From: Streptomyces sp. YPW6
GTDB taxonomy: Bacteria; Actinomycetota; Actinomycetes; Streptomycetales; Streptomycetaceae
Assembly (NCBI RefSeq): GCF_018866325.1
Contig: NZ_CP076457.1
Location: 930,001 to 994,000, forward strand
Reading direction: 5' to 3'
DNA length: 64,000 nt
A model generated the notes under the pieces. It was given only the letters and a program-made list of their open reading frames with translations. It was not told where the DNA came from and did not search any database. Made by a program: the position numbers and the translations under genes. Shown here piece by piece: positions 25,372 through 33,159 of the stretch. Numbering within the stretch: position 1 is the first letter of the stretch; every line of letters starts with the position of its first letter.

Positions 25372-25853
25372 TTACCAGGGGCCCCAGTTGCTGGTTTCCG
25401 AGTCGTCCCGCAGCAGCAGGCCGGTACCCGCTGCCCGTCCCACACGAGATGGCTGACGAGGCAGGCCGCGAAGAGGTCGAGCCAGGTACGGGCCGAAGGG
25501 GCCTGCTCCCGCGAGGAGGCGACGACATCGCCGAGAGCTGTGTCCTCGGTGCTGAGCCGCTCCCCGATCGGCGGGAGGAGGACCTCCTGGTCGCCGTCGG
25601 GGAAGCAGCCGACGCTCATCTCCCCCGGACGGCACTCCGCCGCCGTGAGCAGCGCGGAGCGCGCGACGTCGTCCAGCGCGCCGCCCTGACCGGTGCTGGC
25701 GGCGACGTGGTCGAGCAGTTCCCCGGCCGGTTCACGCATGCGCCGCGGGGTCGGGGCGCCGTAGCGCGTACCGTGCCACCGCCCCGCCGTCCGCCCGACG
25801 ATGCCTTCCGATACCGCGTCCAGGCGCCGGGCATCCACCTCATGGCATGTCAC
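25372..25853 (-). pseudogene. Unknown gene interrupted by a likely single-base frameshift
   Basis: On the minus strand a frame with strong third-position G/C runs from GTG 25853 (or GTG 25838) through segments such as ELLDHVAAS and WLDLFAACLVSHLVWDG. Near 25434-25437 the bias moves to the next frame, which ends sensibly at 25372 with LLLRDDSETSNWGPW. Restoring one G in the GGG run at that point rejoins them into a roughly 160-aa protein. It could be a real mutation or a homopolymer error. I do not recognise the family. It lies just upstream of the iron-regulated operon on the same strand. Confidence 0.55.
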
Positions 25854-25954
25854 TTCCCGTACGCACCCCGCCTCTTCGTGATCCCCGGTACGGAAGCGGC
25901 ACGCTACCAGCGGGCTCGGACACGCATCGGTACGGACCGGTGCGGACGGGCACG

Positions 25955-25994
25955 GCCCGATGCGGGAGGGGCGGTGGCCCCTCCCGCACCGGGC
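25955..25994 (-). terminator. metE terminator hairpin
   Basis: GCGGGAGGGG (25962-25971) pairs with 25978-25987 over a 6-nt loop, extended by GCCCG/CGGGC after a 2-nt internal mismatch. It begins five bases beyond the metE stop. Confidence 0.85.
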
Positions 25995-25999
25995 CGGTA

Positions 26000-28324
26000 T
26001 CACACCGCTTCGGTGGCCAGCTCCGCGCGGATCTTCCGGGCTGCGGCGACCAGGTTCTCCAGGGAGGCCCGGGTCTCGGGCCAGCCGCGGGTCTTCAGGC
26101 CGCAGTCGGGGTTCACCCACAGACGTTGCGCGGGGATGGCCTCAAGTCCCTTGCGCAGCAGGGCCGCTGCCTCCTCGGCGCCGGGGACGCGGGGTGAGTG
26201 GATGTCGTAGACGCCGGGCCCGGCCTCGCGCGGGTAGCCGTGGGCGGCCAGTTCGCGGGCGACCTGCATGTGGGAGCGGGCGGCCTCCAGGCTGATGACG
26301 TCGGCGTCGAGGTCGTCGATGGCCTGGACGATGTCGCCGAACTCCGCGTAGCACATGTGGGTGTGGATCTGGGTGTCCGGCCGTACCCCGGCGGTGGCCA
26401 GCCGGAAGGACTCCGTCGCCCACTGAAGGTACGCGGCGTGGTCGGCGGCCCGCAGCGGGAGCGTCTCGCGCAGCGCGGGTTCGTCGACCTGGATCACCGA
26501 CGTGCCGTTCGCCTCCAGGTCGTTCACCTCGTCGCGCAGGGCGAGGGCGACCTGGCGGGCGGTCTCGCCCAGTGGCTGGTCGTCGCGGACGAAGGACCAG
26601 GCGAGCATGGTGACCGGCCCGGTGAGCATGCCCTTGACCGGGCGGTCGGTGAGCGACTGCGCGTACGCGGTCCAGCGCACGGTCATGGGCCCGGGGCGCG
26701 AGATGTCCCCGGCGAGGACCGGTGGGCGGACGTAGCGGGTGCCGTAGGACTGCACCCAGCCGTGCTGGGTGGCGAGGTAGCCGGTGAGCTGTTCGGCGAA
26801 GTACTGGACCATGTCGTTGCGTTCGGGCTCGCCGTGCACCAGGACGTCGATCCCGGCCTTCTCCTGGAAGGAGAGGACCTCGCGGATCTCGTCCTTGATG
26901 CGTTCCTCGTATCCGGCCGCGTCGATCCGGCCCGCTCGCACGTCGGCCCGCGCGGTGCGCAGTTCGGTGGTCTGCGGGAACGAGCCGATGGTGGTGGTCG
27001 GCAGCAACGGCAGCCCGAGGTGGGACCGCTGGGCGAGGGTCCGCTCGGCGTAGGGCTGGGAGCGTCGGCCGTCCGCGTCGGTGATGGCCGCCGTTCGGGC
27101 GCGTACGGCCGGGTCACGGGTGATCGCGGCATCGGTGCGGGATGCCAGGTCGGCCCGGTTCGCGGCGAGTTCGGCCGCGATGGCGTCCGTGCCGGAGGCC
27201 AGAGCGCGGGCCAGGACGACGATCTCCTCGGTCTTCTGCTCGGCGAAGGAGAGCCAGCGGGCGATCTGCGGGTCGATGCCGTGCTCGGCCTTCGCGTCCA
27301 GCGGGACATGCAGCAGGGAGCAGGAGGCGGAGACGTCGACCTGGTCGGCGAGGCCGAGCAGGGTGCCGAGGGTGGCGAGGGACTTCTCGTAGTCGTTGAT
27401 CCAGATGTTGCGGCCGTTGACGACGCCGGCGACCAGCCGCTTGCCGGGCAGCCCGCCGGCGGCCGCGAGATCGTCGAGGTTGCCCGCACCGGTCTCGGTG
27501 AAGTCGAGGGCGAGGCCGTCGACGGGGGCCTTGGCGAGGACGGCGAGCGCCTCGCCGAGCCGCCCGAAGTAGGAGGCGACCAGCAGCTTGGGCCGGTCGG
27601 TGAGTCCGCCGAGGTCGCGGTAGGCGCGGGCGGCGGCGTTCAGCTCGGCCGGGGTGCGGTCCTGGACGAGGGCGGGCTCGTCCAGCTGGACCCACTCGGC
27701 GCCGGCCGCCCGCAGGTCGGCGAGGACCTCGGCGTACACGGGCAGCAGACGGTCCAGCAGGGTCAGCGGCTCGAAGCCGTCGGCCACACCGGGGGCCGCC
27801 TTGGCGAGCAGGAGGTAGGTGACGGGGCCGACGAGGACCGGGCGCGGGGTGTGGCCGAGCGCGAGGGCCTCCCTGAACTCGGCGACCTGCTTGGCCGAGT
27901 CGGCGGTGAACACGGTGTCCGGGCCCAACTCCGGCACCAGATAGTGGTAGTTGGTGTCGAACCACTTCGTCATCTCCAGCGGCGCGACGTCCTGCGTACC
28001 GCGGGCCATGGCGAAGTAGCCGTCGAGGGCGTCCGCGTGGACCGCCGCACGGTGCCGTGCGGGGACGGCGCCGACCATGACGCTGGTGTCCAGGACGTGG
28101 TCGTAGTACGAGAAATCACCGGTCGGCACGTCGTGGACGCCGGCCTCGGCGAGCTGCTGCCAGGTTCCGCGGCGCAGTTCGGCGGCGGTCCGCCGGAGGG
28201 TGTCCGCGTCGACGCGGCCCTTCCAGTAGCCCTCGACGGCCTTCTTCAGTTCACGGTTCCGACCCTGGCGGGGGTAGCCGTACACGGTGGCCCGTGCTGC
28301 CGCGGCTGCGGGCTTCGCTGTCAC
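26000..28324 (-). CDS. metE: Cobalamin-independent methionine synthase
   Basis: 774 aa; transfers methyl from 5-methyltetrahydropteroyl-triglutamate to homocysteine. The N-terminal repeat shows GYPRQGRNRELKKAVEGYW and WFDTNYHYLVPE. The catalytic C-terminal half has TTTIGSFPQT, VHGEPERNDMVQYFAE, the zinc-ligand segment IHTHMCYAEF (His and Cys), and VNPDCGLKTR with the final zinc Cys. GTG 28324 has AAGGAG six bases upstream. A cobalamin riboswitch in its leader should shut it off when vitamin B12 allows MetH to act. cobF lies nearby but is not in the same transcript. Confidence 0.96.
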   Translation of the reverse strand: MTAKPAAAAARATVYGYPRQGRNRELKKAVEGYWKGRVDADTLRRTAAELRRGTWQQLAEAGVHDVPTGDFSYYDHVLDTSVMVGAVPARHRAAVHADALDGYFAMARGTQDVAPLEMTKWFDTNYHYLVPELGPDTVFTADSAKQVAEFREALALGHTPRPVLVGPVTYLLLAKAAPGVADGFEPLTLLDRLLPVYAEVLADLRAAGAEWVQLDEPALVQDRTPAELNAAARAYRDLGGLTDRPKLLVASYFGRLGEALAVLAKAPVDGLALDFTETGAGNLDDLAAAGGLPGKRLVAGVVNGRNIWINDYEKSLATLGTLLGLADQVDVSASCSLLHVPLDAKAEHGIDPQIARWLSFAEQKTEEIVVLARALASGTDAIAAELAANRADLASRTDAAITRDPAVRARTAAITDADGRRSQPYAERTLAQRSHLGLPLLPTTTIGSFPQTTELRTARADVRAGRIDAAGYEERIKDEIREVLSFQEKAGIDVLVHGEPERNDMVQYFAEQLTGYLATQHGWVQSYGTRYVRPPVLAGDISRPGPMTVRWTAYAQSLTDRPVKGMLTGPVTMLAWSFVRDDQPLGETARQVALALRDEVNDLEANGTSVIQVDEPALRETLPLRAADHAAYLQWATESFRLATAGVRPDTQIHTHMCYAEFGDIVQAIDDLDADVISLEAARSHMQVARELAAHGYPREAGPGVYDIHSPRVPGAEEAAALLRKGLEAIPAQRLWVNPDCGLKTRGWPETRASLENLVAAARKIRAELATEAV

Positions 28325-28476
28325 GTGACTCTCCTTCGCGAGCGTGTCTGCGACGCAGATCCCGGGACGGGACGCGGACGCGAAGGGATGACGTGTCGGG
28401 CGGACACCGGGGCACGTCGCAGCGTGCCCGTCCACCTGACCGTTCCGCCGACCCGCCCACGAGGTCACCGAGATCT

Positions 28477-28500
28477 CCGCACGCGAACGGTCGCGTGCGG
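28477..28500 (-). terminator. Hairpin just downstream of the B12 aptamer
   Basis: Perfect 9-bp stem CCGCACGCG / CGCGTGCGG with a 6-nt loop, directly after the aptamer on the metE strand. Candidate expression-platform terminator; no U-run follows, so a role in translation or Rho access is also possible. Confidence 0.55.
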
Positions 28501-28712
28501 GCAACGGGCAGGTCTTCGGACTCGCGGGCACGTCTGCCGGGGCAGACACCTAGTGGCCGTCGCTTCCCGGACCCGGTCGGGCCCAGTGCGTATGACGGCG
28601 GTCGTTCCCACTCACCGCTGCGGGGCAGTCCCGGATTCCCACCGGGTTCCCTCTTACGACGCCCTGTCTGGCGGACAGGGCGAACCAGCTGCACGGGCCA
28701 CCCTAAGGGGAG
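28501..28712 (-). promoter_or_regulatory. Cobalamin (B12) riboswitch of metE
   Basis: Read on the minus strand, the leader contains the conserved order GGGAA...GGTGGGAATCC, ACTGCCCCGCAGCGGTGAG, TGGGAACGA, GCCACT, and the B12-box GAGTCCGAAGACCTGCCC. These are the diagnostic cobalamin aptamer elements. Position about 190 nt before the metE start fits a B12-repressed B12-independent enzyme. Confidence 0.95.
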
Positions 28713-29102
28713 CACCGCCGGACGCACACCGCTGTTCATACTTCGGACCGTGAGGTGAGACACGGGGTGGTCCTTTCCGGCCGCCCGTGGCTGACGCCCG
28801 CGGCTGACGTCGTCGGACCGACGGCGCCGGCAACCCTGGCCTCGGTCCGACGCCCGCCATCGGTCCGCCCGAGCGCCGGACCGATGGCGGGCGTCACAGG
28901 TTCCCCGGTCGTTCGGCTGTTCGTCATCCGCTCCCTGACCGCCGGTCAGGCCGGTCGTCTCGACTGTGCGGAGGCAGTGACCCAGATGTAACCGAATGGC
29001 GTAGGGGAATGCGGAACCACGGAGCGTCACAGGCCGTTCTTCTTCCCACTACACGGCCCTGCCGATCCCCGGCAGGGCCGATCGAGGAACGGAAAACGTC
29101 AT
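28713..29102. other. Gene-free region upstream of metE
   Basis: No coding frame is supported. It must contain the metE promoter (minus strand) and the promoter of the 65-aa gene at 29103, but I cannot assign either confidently. The notable content is the overlapping inverted-repeat set at 28811-28895, listed separately. Confidence 0.6.
28811..28895. repeat. Two overlapping perfect inverted repeats
   Basis: Hairpin A: CGTCGGACCGA (28811-28821) with 28842-28852. Hairpin B: a 19-bp arm 28849-28867 (GACGCCCGCCATCGGTCCG) with 28877-28895 over a 9-nt loop. They share 28849-28852, so a transcript cannot form both completely. The heptamer CGGWCCG, itself a palindrome, occurs four times, at 28814, 28843, 28861 and 28877. 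Confidence 0.85.
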
Positions 29103-29300
29103 ATGAAGAAGACAGTTGGGTGGGCCCAGGACGGCGACGACTGGACGATCACCGTGAACGGCACGCAGTATCGCGCCGTCGAGCGGCCGACGGACGGCCG
29201 GGTCGACAACTACCTCGTGCGGGGCGACGACCTGAGCGCCGAGTGCCCGAGCCTCGGTCATGGACTGGGCGTCATCAGGGAACACGAGTCCCGGCGCTGA
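29103..29300 (+). CDS. Small hypothetical protein (65 aa)
   Basis: A short reading frame with strong G/C bias at third positions, acidic and Trp-containing (DGDDWTITVNGTQYRAVERP), without signal peptide or membrane segment. GGAA lies about nine bases before the ATG, a weak ribosome-binding site. It is convergent with cobF, ending 10 nt short of its stop. No family recognised; the beta-strand-rich look could be a small regulatory or SH3-like domain, which is only a guess. Confidence 0.6.
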   Translation: MKKTVGWAQDGDDWTITVNGTQYRAVERPTDGRVDNYLVRGDDLSAECPSLGHGLGVIREHESRR

Positions 29301-29310
29301 CCCCGGCCGG

Positions 29311-30180
29311 TCAGCCGAGCGGGCCGCCCACCGAACCGTCCGCGCCGTCCGCCGGGCGGCCCGCCGCCTCCGCCTCGCCCGCCGCCCTCCCGCCGGAAGG
29401 CCCCCGGCGCAGCAGATAGGTGTCCATGATCCAGCCGTGGCGTCGGCGGGCCTCCCCGCGCAGCCGGCTGATCTCTCCGGCCACCTCGTCGAGCGGCCCG
29501 GAGAGAAGGATCTCGTCGGGGGTCCCGATGTACGCGCCCCAGTGGATCCACAGGCCCCGGCCCGTCAGACGGGTGAAGCTCTCCTGGCCGTCGAGCATCA
29601 CGACGATGTCGCTGTCGTCCTCGGGGAAGCCCTGGGCCAGCCGTCTGCCGGGCGTGATGCGGACGGGGCGGCCGACCTGGTTGAGGGTGACGCGGTGCCG
29701 GGCGGCGAGGGCGGAGACGCTGCTGATGCCGGGGATCACTTCGTGGCCGAATTCCACGGTGCCACGTTCCCGGATGTCGTCGAGGATCGCGAGCGTGCTG
29801 TCGTACAGGGCCGGGTCGCCCCACACCAGGAAGGCTCCGCACCGCCCCGGTGCGAGCTCCTCGATGATCAGGCGTTCGCAGATGTCGGCGCGGCGGTGAC
29901 GCCAGTCGTGCACCGCCTCGGTGTAGCGCACGGCATCGTCCTGGGTGCGGTCGCGCCACGGATCGTCGGCCTCCACCACGCGGTAGGGGCCGGTGAGGTG
30001 TTCGTCGAGGATGTCGCGCCGCAGCCGGGTCAGGGACTCCTTCTCCCGGCCCTTGCCGAGCACGAAGAAGACGTCGGCCCGGCGCATGGCCTTCACCGCG
30101 GCGAGGGTCAGGTGGTCGGGGTCGCCGGCGCCCATGCCGATGACGAGGATGTGCCGGAGCGCGTCGCTGGAGTCTGCCAT
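29311..30180 (-). CDS. cobF: Precorrin-6A synthase (deacetylating)
   Basis: 289-aa SAM-dependent tetrapyrrole methylase. Signature ILVIGMGAGDPDHLTLAAVKAM at the N-terminus, FLVWGDPALYDSTLAILDDI in the middle, and VIPGISSVSALAARH; the CobF-specific WGAYIGTPDEIL follows. It methylates C-1 of precorrin-5 and releases acetate in aerobic cobalamin synthesis. The last 30 or so residues are a Gly/Ala/Asp-rich extension. No other cob gene is adjacent, but the B12-responsive metE is about 1 kb away. ATG 30180 has only a weak upstream GGCGGAC. Confidence 0.92.
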   Translation of the reverse strand: MADSSDALRHILVIGMGAGDPDHLTLAAVKAMRRADVFFVLGKGREKESLTRLRRDILDEHLTGPYRVVEADDPWRDRTQDDAVRYTEAVHDWRHRRADICERLIIEELAPGRCGAFLVWGDPALYDSTLAILDDIRERGTVEFGHEVIPGISSVSALAARHRVTLNQVGRPVRITPGRRLAQGFPEDDSDIVVMLDGQESFTRLTGRGLWIHWGAYIGTPDEILLSGPLDEVAGEISRLRGEARRRHGWIMDTYLLRRGPSGGRAAGEAEAAGRPADGADGSVGGPLG

Positions 30181-30358
30181 GTCCGCCGATCATGCCAGGG
30201 GCCGGGCACGGCCCCTGCGGGCGCATCGAGCACCCCGCCCACTGCACAGGGCTCCTCTGCGCTTCGGCTTCGCCGCCGCAGGCGCTCGCCGCCATCACCC
30301 GCGGCTGCCGGGCCCCGGGATATACTTCCCCGCTCCACTCCGACCGGAGGTCATCCCC

Positions 30359-30886
30359 TTGTTCCCCGCACGGGTACGCGCCGTCGCCCCGCTGGCTCTG
30401 GTGATATGCGCCCTGTCCGGCTGCTCGTCCTGGGGCTGCACCGACACGACGGCGGAGCGCGGCAAGGCCGGTGTCAGGGTGCAGGTCGTGGACACGGAGG
30501 GGCAGCCTCTCGGCGTCACCGCCGCGGTCGTTGACTGGAGCCTGGAGCCCCACCCGCAGGTGCCCTCCGAAGGCGACCAGGTCCACTTCCGCTTCCGCTT
30601 CGACGGCGCCGATGAATATTCCGACCGAGCGGTGGACGCCTGTGCGGTCGACGAGGAGCGTGTGACGTTGGGGTGTCAGACGGTTTTCTCGTCCCAGGCG
30701 TCCGGGCCGGCCGACGATCCCCTCACGGGCAACACCTGGCTCGCCGTCGAGCACCCTGAGCAGGTTGACGGAGTTCTGTTGATCCCCAATGACCAGTCCT
30801 ACGACCCACGGACCTGCGAAGCGGACGTCAAGGACGGTGGCGGGACGTATCCTCCGGAACCACCCCGCAGGGGGGACCAGCTGTAG
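30359..30886 (+). CDS. Putative lipoprotein
   Basis: 175 aa, starting at TTG 30359, with GGAGG eight bases upstream. The first 22 residues form a lipoprotein signal with lipobox LSGC, lipidated Cys22. The mature part has several Cys and an Ig-like beta pattern (VRVQVVDTEGQPLGVTAAVV). No enzymatic motif is seen. Function unknown; likely anchored on the outer face of the membrane. Confidence 0.75.
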   Translation: MFPARVRAVAPLALVICALSGCSSWGCTDTTAERGKAGVRVQVVDTEGQPLGVTAAVVDWSLEPHPQVPSEGDQVHFRFRFDGADEYSDRAVDACAVDEERVTLGCQTVFSSQASGPADDPLTGNTWLAVEHPEQVDGVLLIPNDQSYDPRTCEADVKDGGGTYPPEPPRRGDQL

Positions 30887-31107
30887 GGAGGTCCTGGCGG
30901 TTGAGCGCGGGGCGCGGGTCTGTCGGCACCCAGTGTTCGTGCTGCTGGGCGGTCTGGTTCGCCCGTCCCGGCTCGGGGCGTGGCCGGGGCCGGGTGGCCG
31001 TCCACGCCCCGATCCGGGATGATCTACGCCCTGACGCGCGTTGTACCCGGTGGTGTCCGGCTCCTGCGGCGAGCCGGGATCTCGAGGTGTGAACTGGAGG
31101 CGGCGCC

Positions 31108-32172
31108 GTGCACGGTGAGTACAAGATTCCCGGCGGCAAGCTGGTCGTGGTGGACCTGGAAGTGGCGGGCGGGGCCCTGCGGAACGTCCGGGTCGCCGGG
31201 GACTTCTTCCTCGAACCGGACGAGGCGATCCTCGCGATCGACGCGGCCCTGGAGGGCGCCCCCGCCCACACGGACACGGCCGGGCTCGCGGCCCGGATCG
31301 AGGCGGCGCTGCCCGATTCCACGGTGATGCTGGGGCTGAGCGCGGAGGGCGTCGCCACCGCCGTACGCCGGGCGCTGGCGCACGCCACGGAGTGGAGCGA
31401 CTACGACTGGCAGCTGATCCACGAGGCCCCGCAGTCACCCGCGCTGCACATGGCGCTGGACGAGGTGATCACCGCCGAGGTGGCGGCGGGGAAGCGGCCG
31501 CCGACCCTGCGGGTGTGGGAGTGGGACTCCCCCGCCGTGATCATCGGCAGCTTCCAGTCGCTGCGCAACGAGGTGGACCCGGCGGGCGTGGAGCGGCACG
31601 GCGTGGACGTCGTGCGCCGGATCTCGGGCGGCGGCGCGATGTTCGCCGAGCCCAGCTCCACCATCACGTACTCGCTCGCCGTCCCGCAGACGCTCGTGTC
31701 GGGGCTGTCCTTCGCCGACAGCTACGCCTATCTGGACGACTGGGTGCTGGAAGCCCTCGCGGACATGGGCATCAAGGCCTGGTACCAGCCGCTCAACGAC
31801 ATCGCCACCGAGGTCGGCAAGATCGCGGGGGCGGCGCAGAAGCGGGTGGTCGGGCCGGACGGCGGGCCGGGGGCGGTGCTGCACCACGTGACGATGGCGT
31901 ACGACATCGACGCCGACAAGATGCTGGAGGTGCTCCGCATCGGCAAGGAGAAGATGTCGGACAAGGGCACCCGGTCGGCGAAGAAGCGTGTGGACCCGTT
32001 GCGGCGGCAGACCGGGCTGCCGCGCCAGGTGGTGATCGAGCGGATGATCGACTCGTTCCGCAGACGCCACGGCCTGACCACCGGAAGCGTGACGGGCGCC
32101 GAGCTGGCCCGTGCCGAGGAGCTCGTACGGAGCAAGTTCGCCACGCCCGGGTGGACGGCCCGGGTGCCGTAG
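31108..32172 (+). CDS. Lipoate--protein ligase with N-terminal accessory domain
   Basis: 354 aa. Residues 1-95 resemble the accessory domain usually found at the C-terminus of LplA (KIPGGKLVVVDLEVAGGALRN, GDFFLEPDEAI); residues about 100-350 are the catalytic biotin/lipoate transferase domain with RRISGGGAMF for lipoyl-AMP binding and the late AGAAQKRV lysine region. It would attach lipoate to E2 or GcvH proteins. The swapped domain order resembles archaeal two-protein LplB-LplA ligases fused in reverse. GTG 31108 has GGAGG seven bases upstream. Confidence 0.85.
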   Translation: MHGEYKIPGGKLVVVDLEVAGGALRNVRVAGDFFLEPDEAILAIDAALEGAPAHTDTAGLAARIEAALPDSTVMLGLSAEGVATAVRRALAHATEWSDYDWQLIHEAPQSPALHMALDEVITAEVAAGKRPPTLRVWEWDSPAVIIGSFQSLRNEVDPAGVERHGVDVVRRISGGGAMFAEPSSTITYSLAVPQTLVSGLSFADSYAYLDDWVLEALADMGIKAWYQPLNDIATEVGKIAGAAQKRVVGPDGGPGAVLHHVTMAYDIDADKMLEVLRIGKEKMSDKGTRSAKKRVDPLRRQTGLPRQVVIERMIDSFRRRHGLTTGSVTGAELARAEELVRSKFATPGWTARVP

Positions 32173-32212
32173 TCCGCCCTGGGCGGGTGGGCGCGGCCGC
32201 ATACTGGTCCCC

Positions 32213-33079
32213 ATGGACAAGGCGGCGCCCGGCTCCGGGGTACGGGAACGGCTCGGCAGGAGCCTCTTCGCGCGCGTGGCGGGGCCTTCCGGGCCGGAGA
32301 ACCGCGCCCGGATCCACCAGACCCCCGGCCCCCGCTGGTTCGGGCCCGACCGGCCGGTGCGGCGGGTGCACGGGGACGCGTCCATGTTCATCGGGGGGTT
32401 GCGCGCCCTGCTGCTCCAGTCGCTGCACCCCCTCGCCATGGCGGCCGTCGCGGGCCACTCGGGGTTCCGGGGCGATCCGTGGGGGCGGCTCCAGCGGACC
32501 AGCACCTTCCTCGCGGTGACCACGTTCGGCACGGCCGAACACGCCCAGGAGGCGGTGGACCGCGTGCGGTCCGTGCACGCGTCGGTGCGCGGGACCGCCC
32601 CGTCCGGGGAGCCGTACCACGCGGCCGACCCGCACCTTCTGTGCTGGGTGCACATCGCCGAGGTGGACAGCTTCCTCCGCGCCCACCAGCGGTACGGGGC
32701 ACAGCCGCTGGACGGGCCGGGGTGTGACGGGTACATCCACGACATGGCGACGGTGGCCCACGCCCTCGGCATCCCCGACCCGCCGCACGACCGGGCGGAG
32801 CTGACCGCCCGCATCGCCGCCTACCGCCCGGAGCTGCGTGCCACCCGGGAGGCCCTGGACGCGGCCCGCTTCATCCTGCTGCACCCGCCGCTGCCCTGGC
32901 CGGCCCGTCCCCCGTACGCCGTACTCGCCGCGAACGCCGTGGCCGCGCTCCCGCCGTGGGCCCGGGAGCCGTTGCGGCTGCCCCGGGTACCGGGGGTCGA
33001 GGAGGTCTGCGTACGGCCCGCCGGAAGGGCCCTGACCCGGACCATCCGGTGGGCGATGACCCCGCCTGTGGGCGGCTGA
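32213..33079 (+). CDS. MpaB/DUF2236-family haem oxygenase-like protein
   Basis: 288 aa, all-helical, cytoplasmic. Family marks: RVHGDASMFIGGLRALLLQSLHPLAMAAVAGHS near residues 45-80, then CWVHIAEVDSF. Relatives include the mycophenolic-acid protein MpaB and latex-clearing protein Lcp, which use a b-type haem. Substrate unknown. ATG 32213 has no ribosome-binding site; CATACT eight bases upstream could be a -10, so the mRNA may be leaderless. Follows the lipoate ligase gene by 40 nt. Confidence 0.83.
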   Translation: MDKAAPGSGVRERLGRSLFARVAGPSGPENRARIHQTPGPRWFGPDRPVRRVHGDASMFIGGLRALLLQSLHPLAMAAVAGHSGFRGDPWGRLQRTSTFLAVTTFGTAEHAQEAVDRVRSVHASVRGTAPSGEPYHAADPHLLCWVHIAEVDSFLRAHQRYGAQPLDGPGCDGYIHDMATVAHALGIPDPPHDRAELTARIAAYRPELRATREALDAARFILLHPPLPWPARPPYAVLAANAVAALPPWAREPLRLPRVPGVEEVCVRPAGRALTRTIRWAMTPPVGG

Positions 33080-33159
33080 GCACCGTCCGGGTGCCGGGTG
33101 CCGCCGATGGCAGGACGATGGAGGGGACCGTACGCGGGGGGCCGTGACGGGAGACCCCG

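Noticed and set aside
30313..30330. TATACT as a -10 for the lipoprotein gene
   Set aside because: No -35 at acceptable spacing; not enough to call a promoter.
30887..31107. Hairpin GGGGCGTGG...CCACGCCCC before the lipoate ligase gene as a riboswitch
   Set aside because: Only a 9-bp stem without any conserved aptamer sequence; at most a terminator of the lipoprotein gene.
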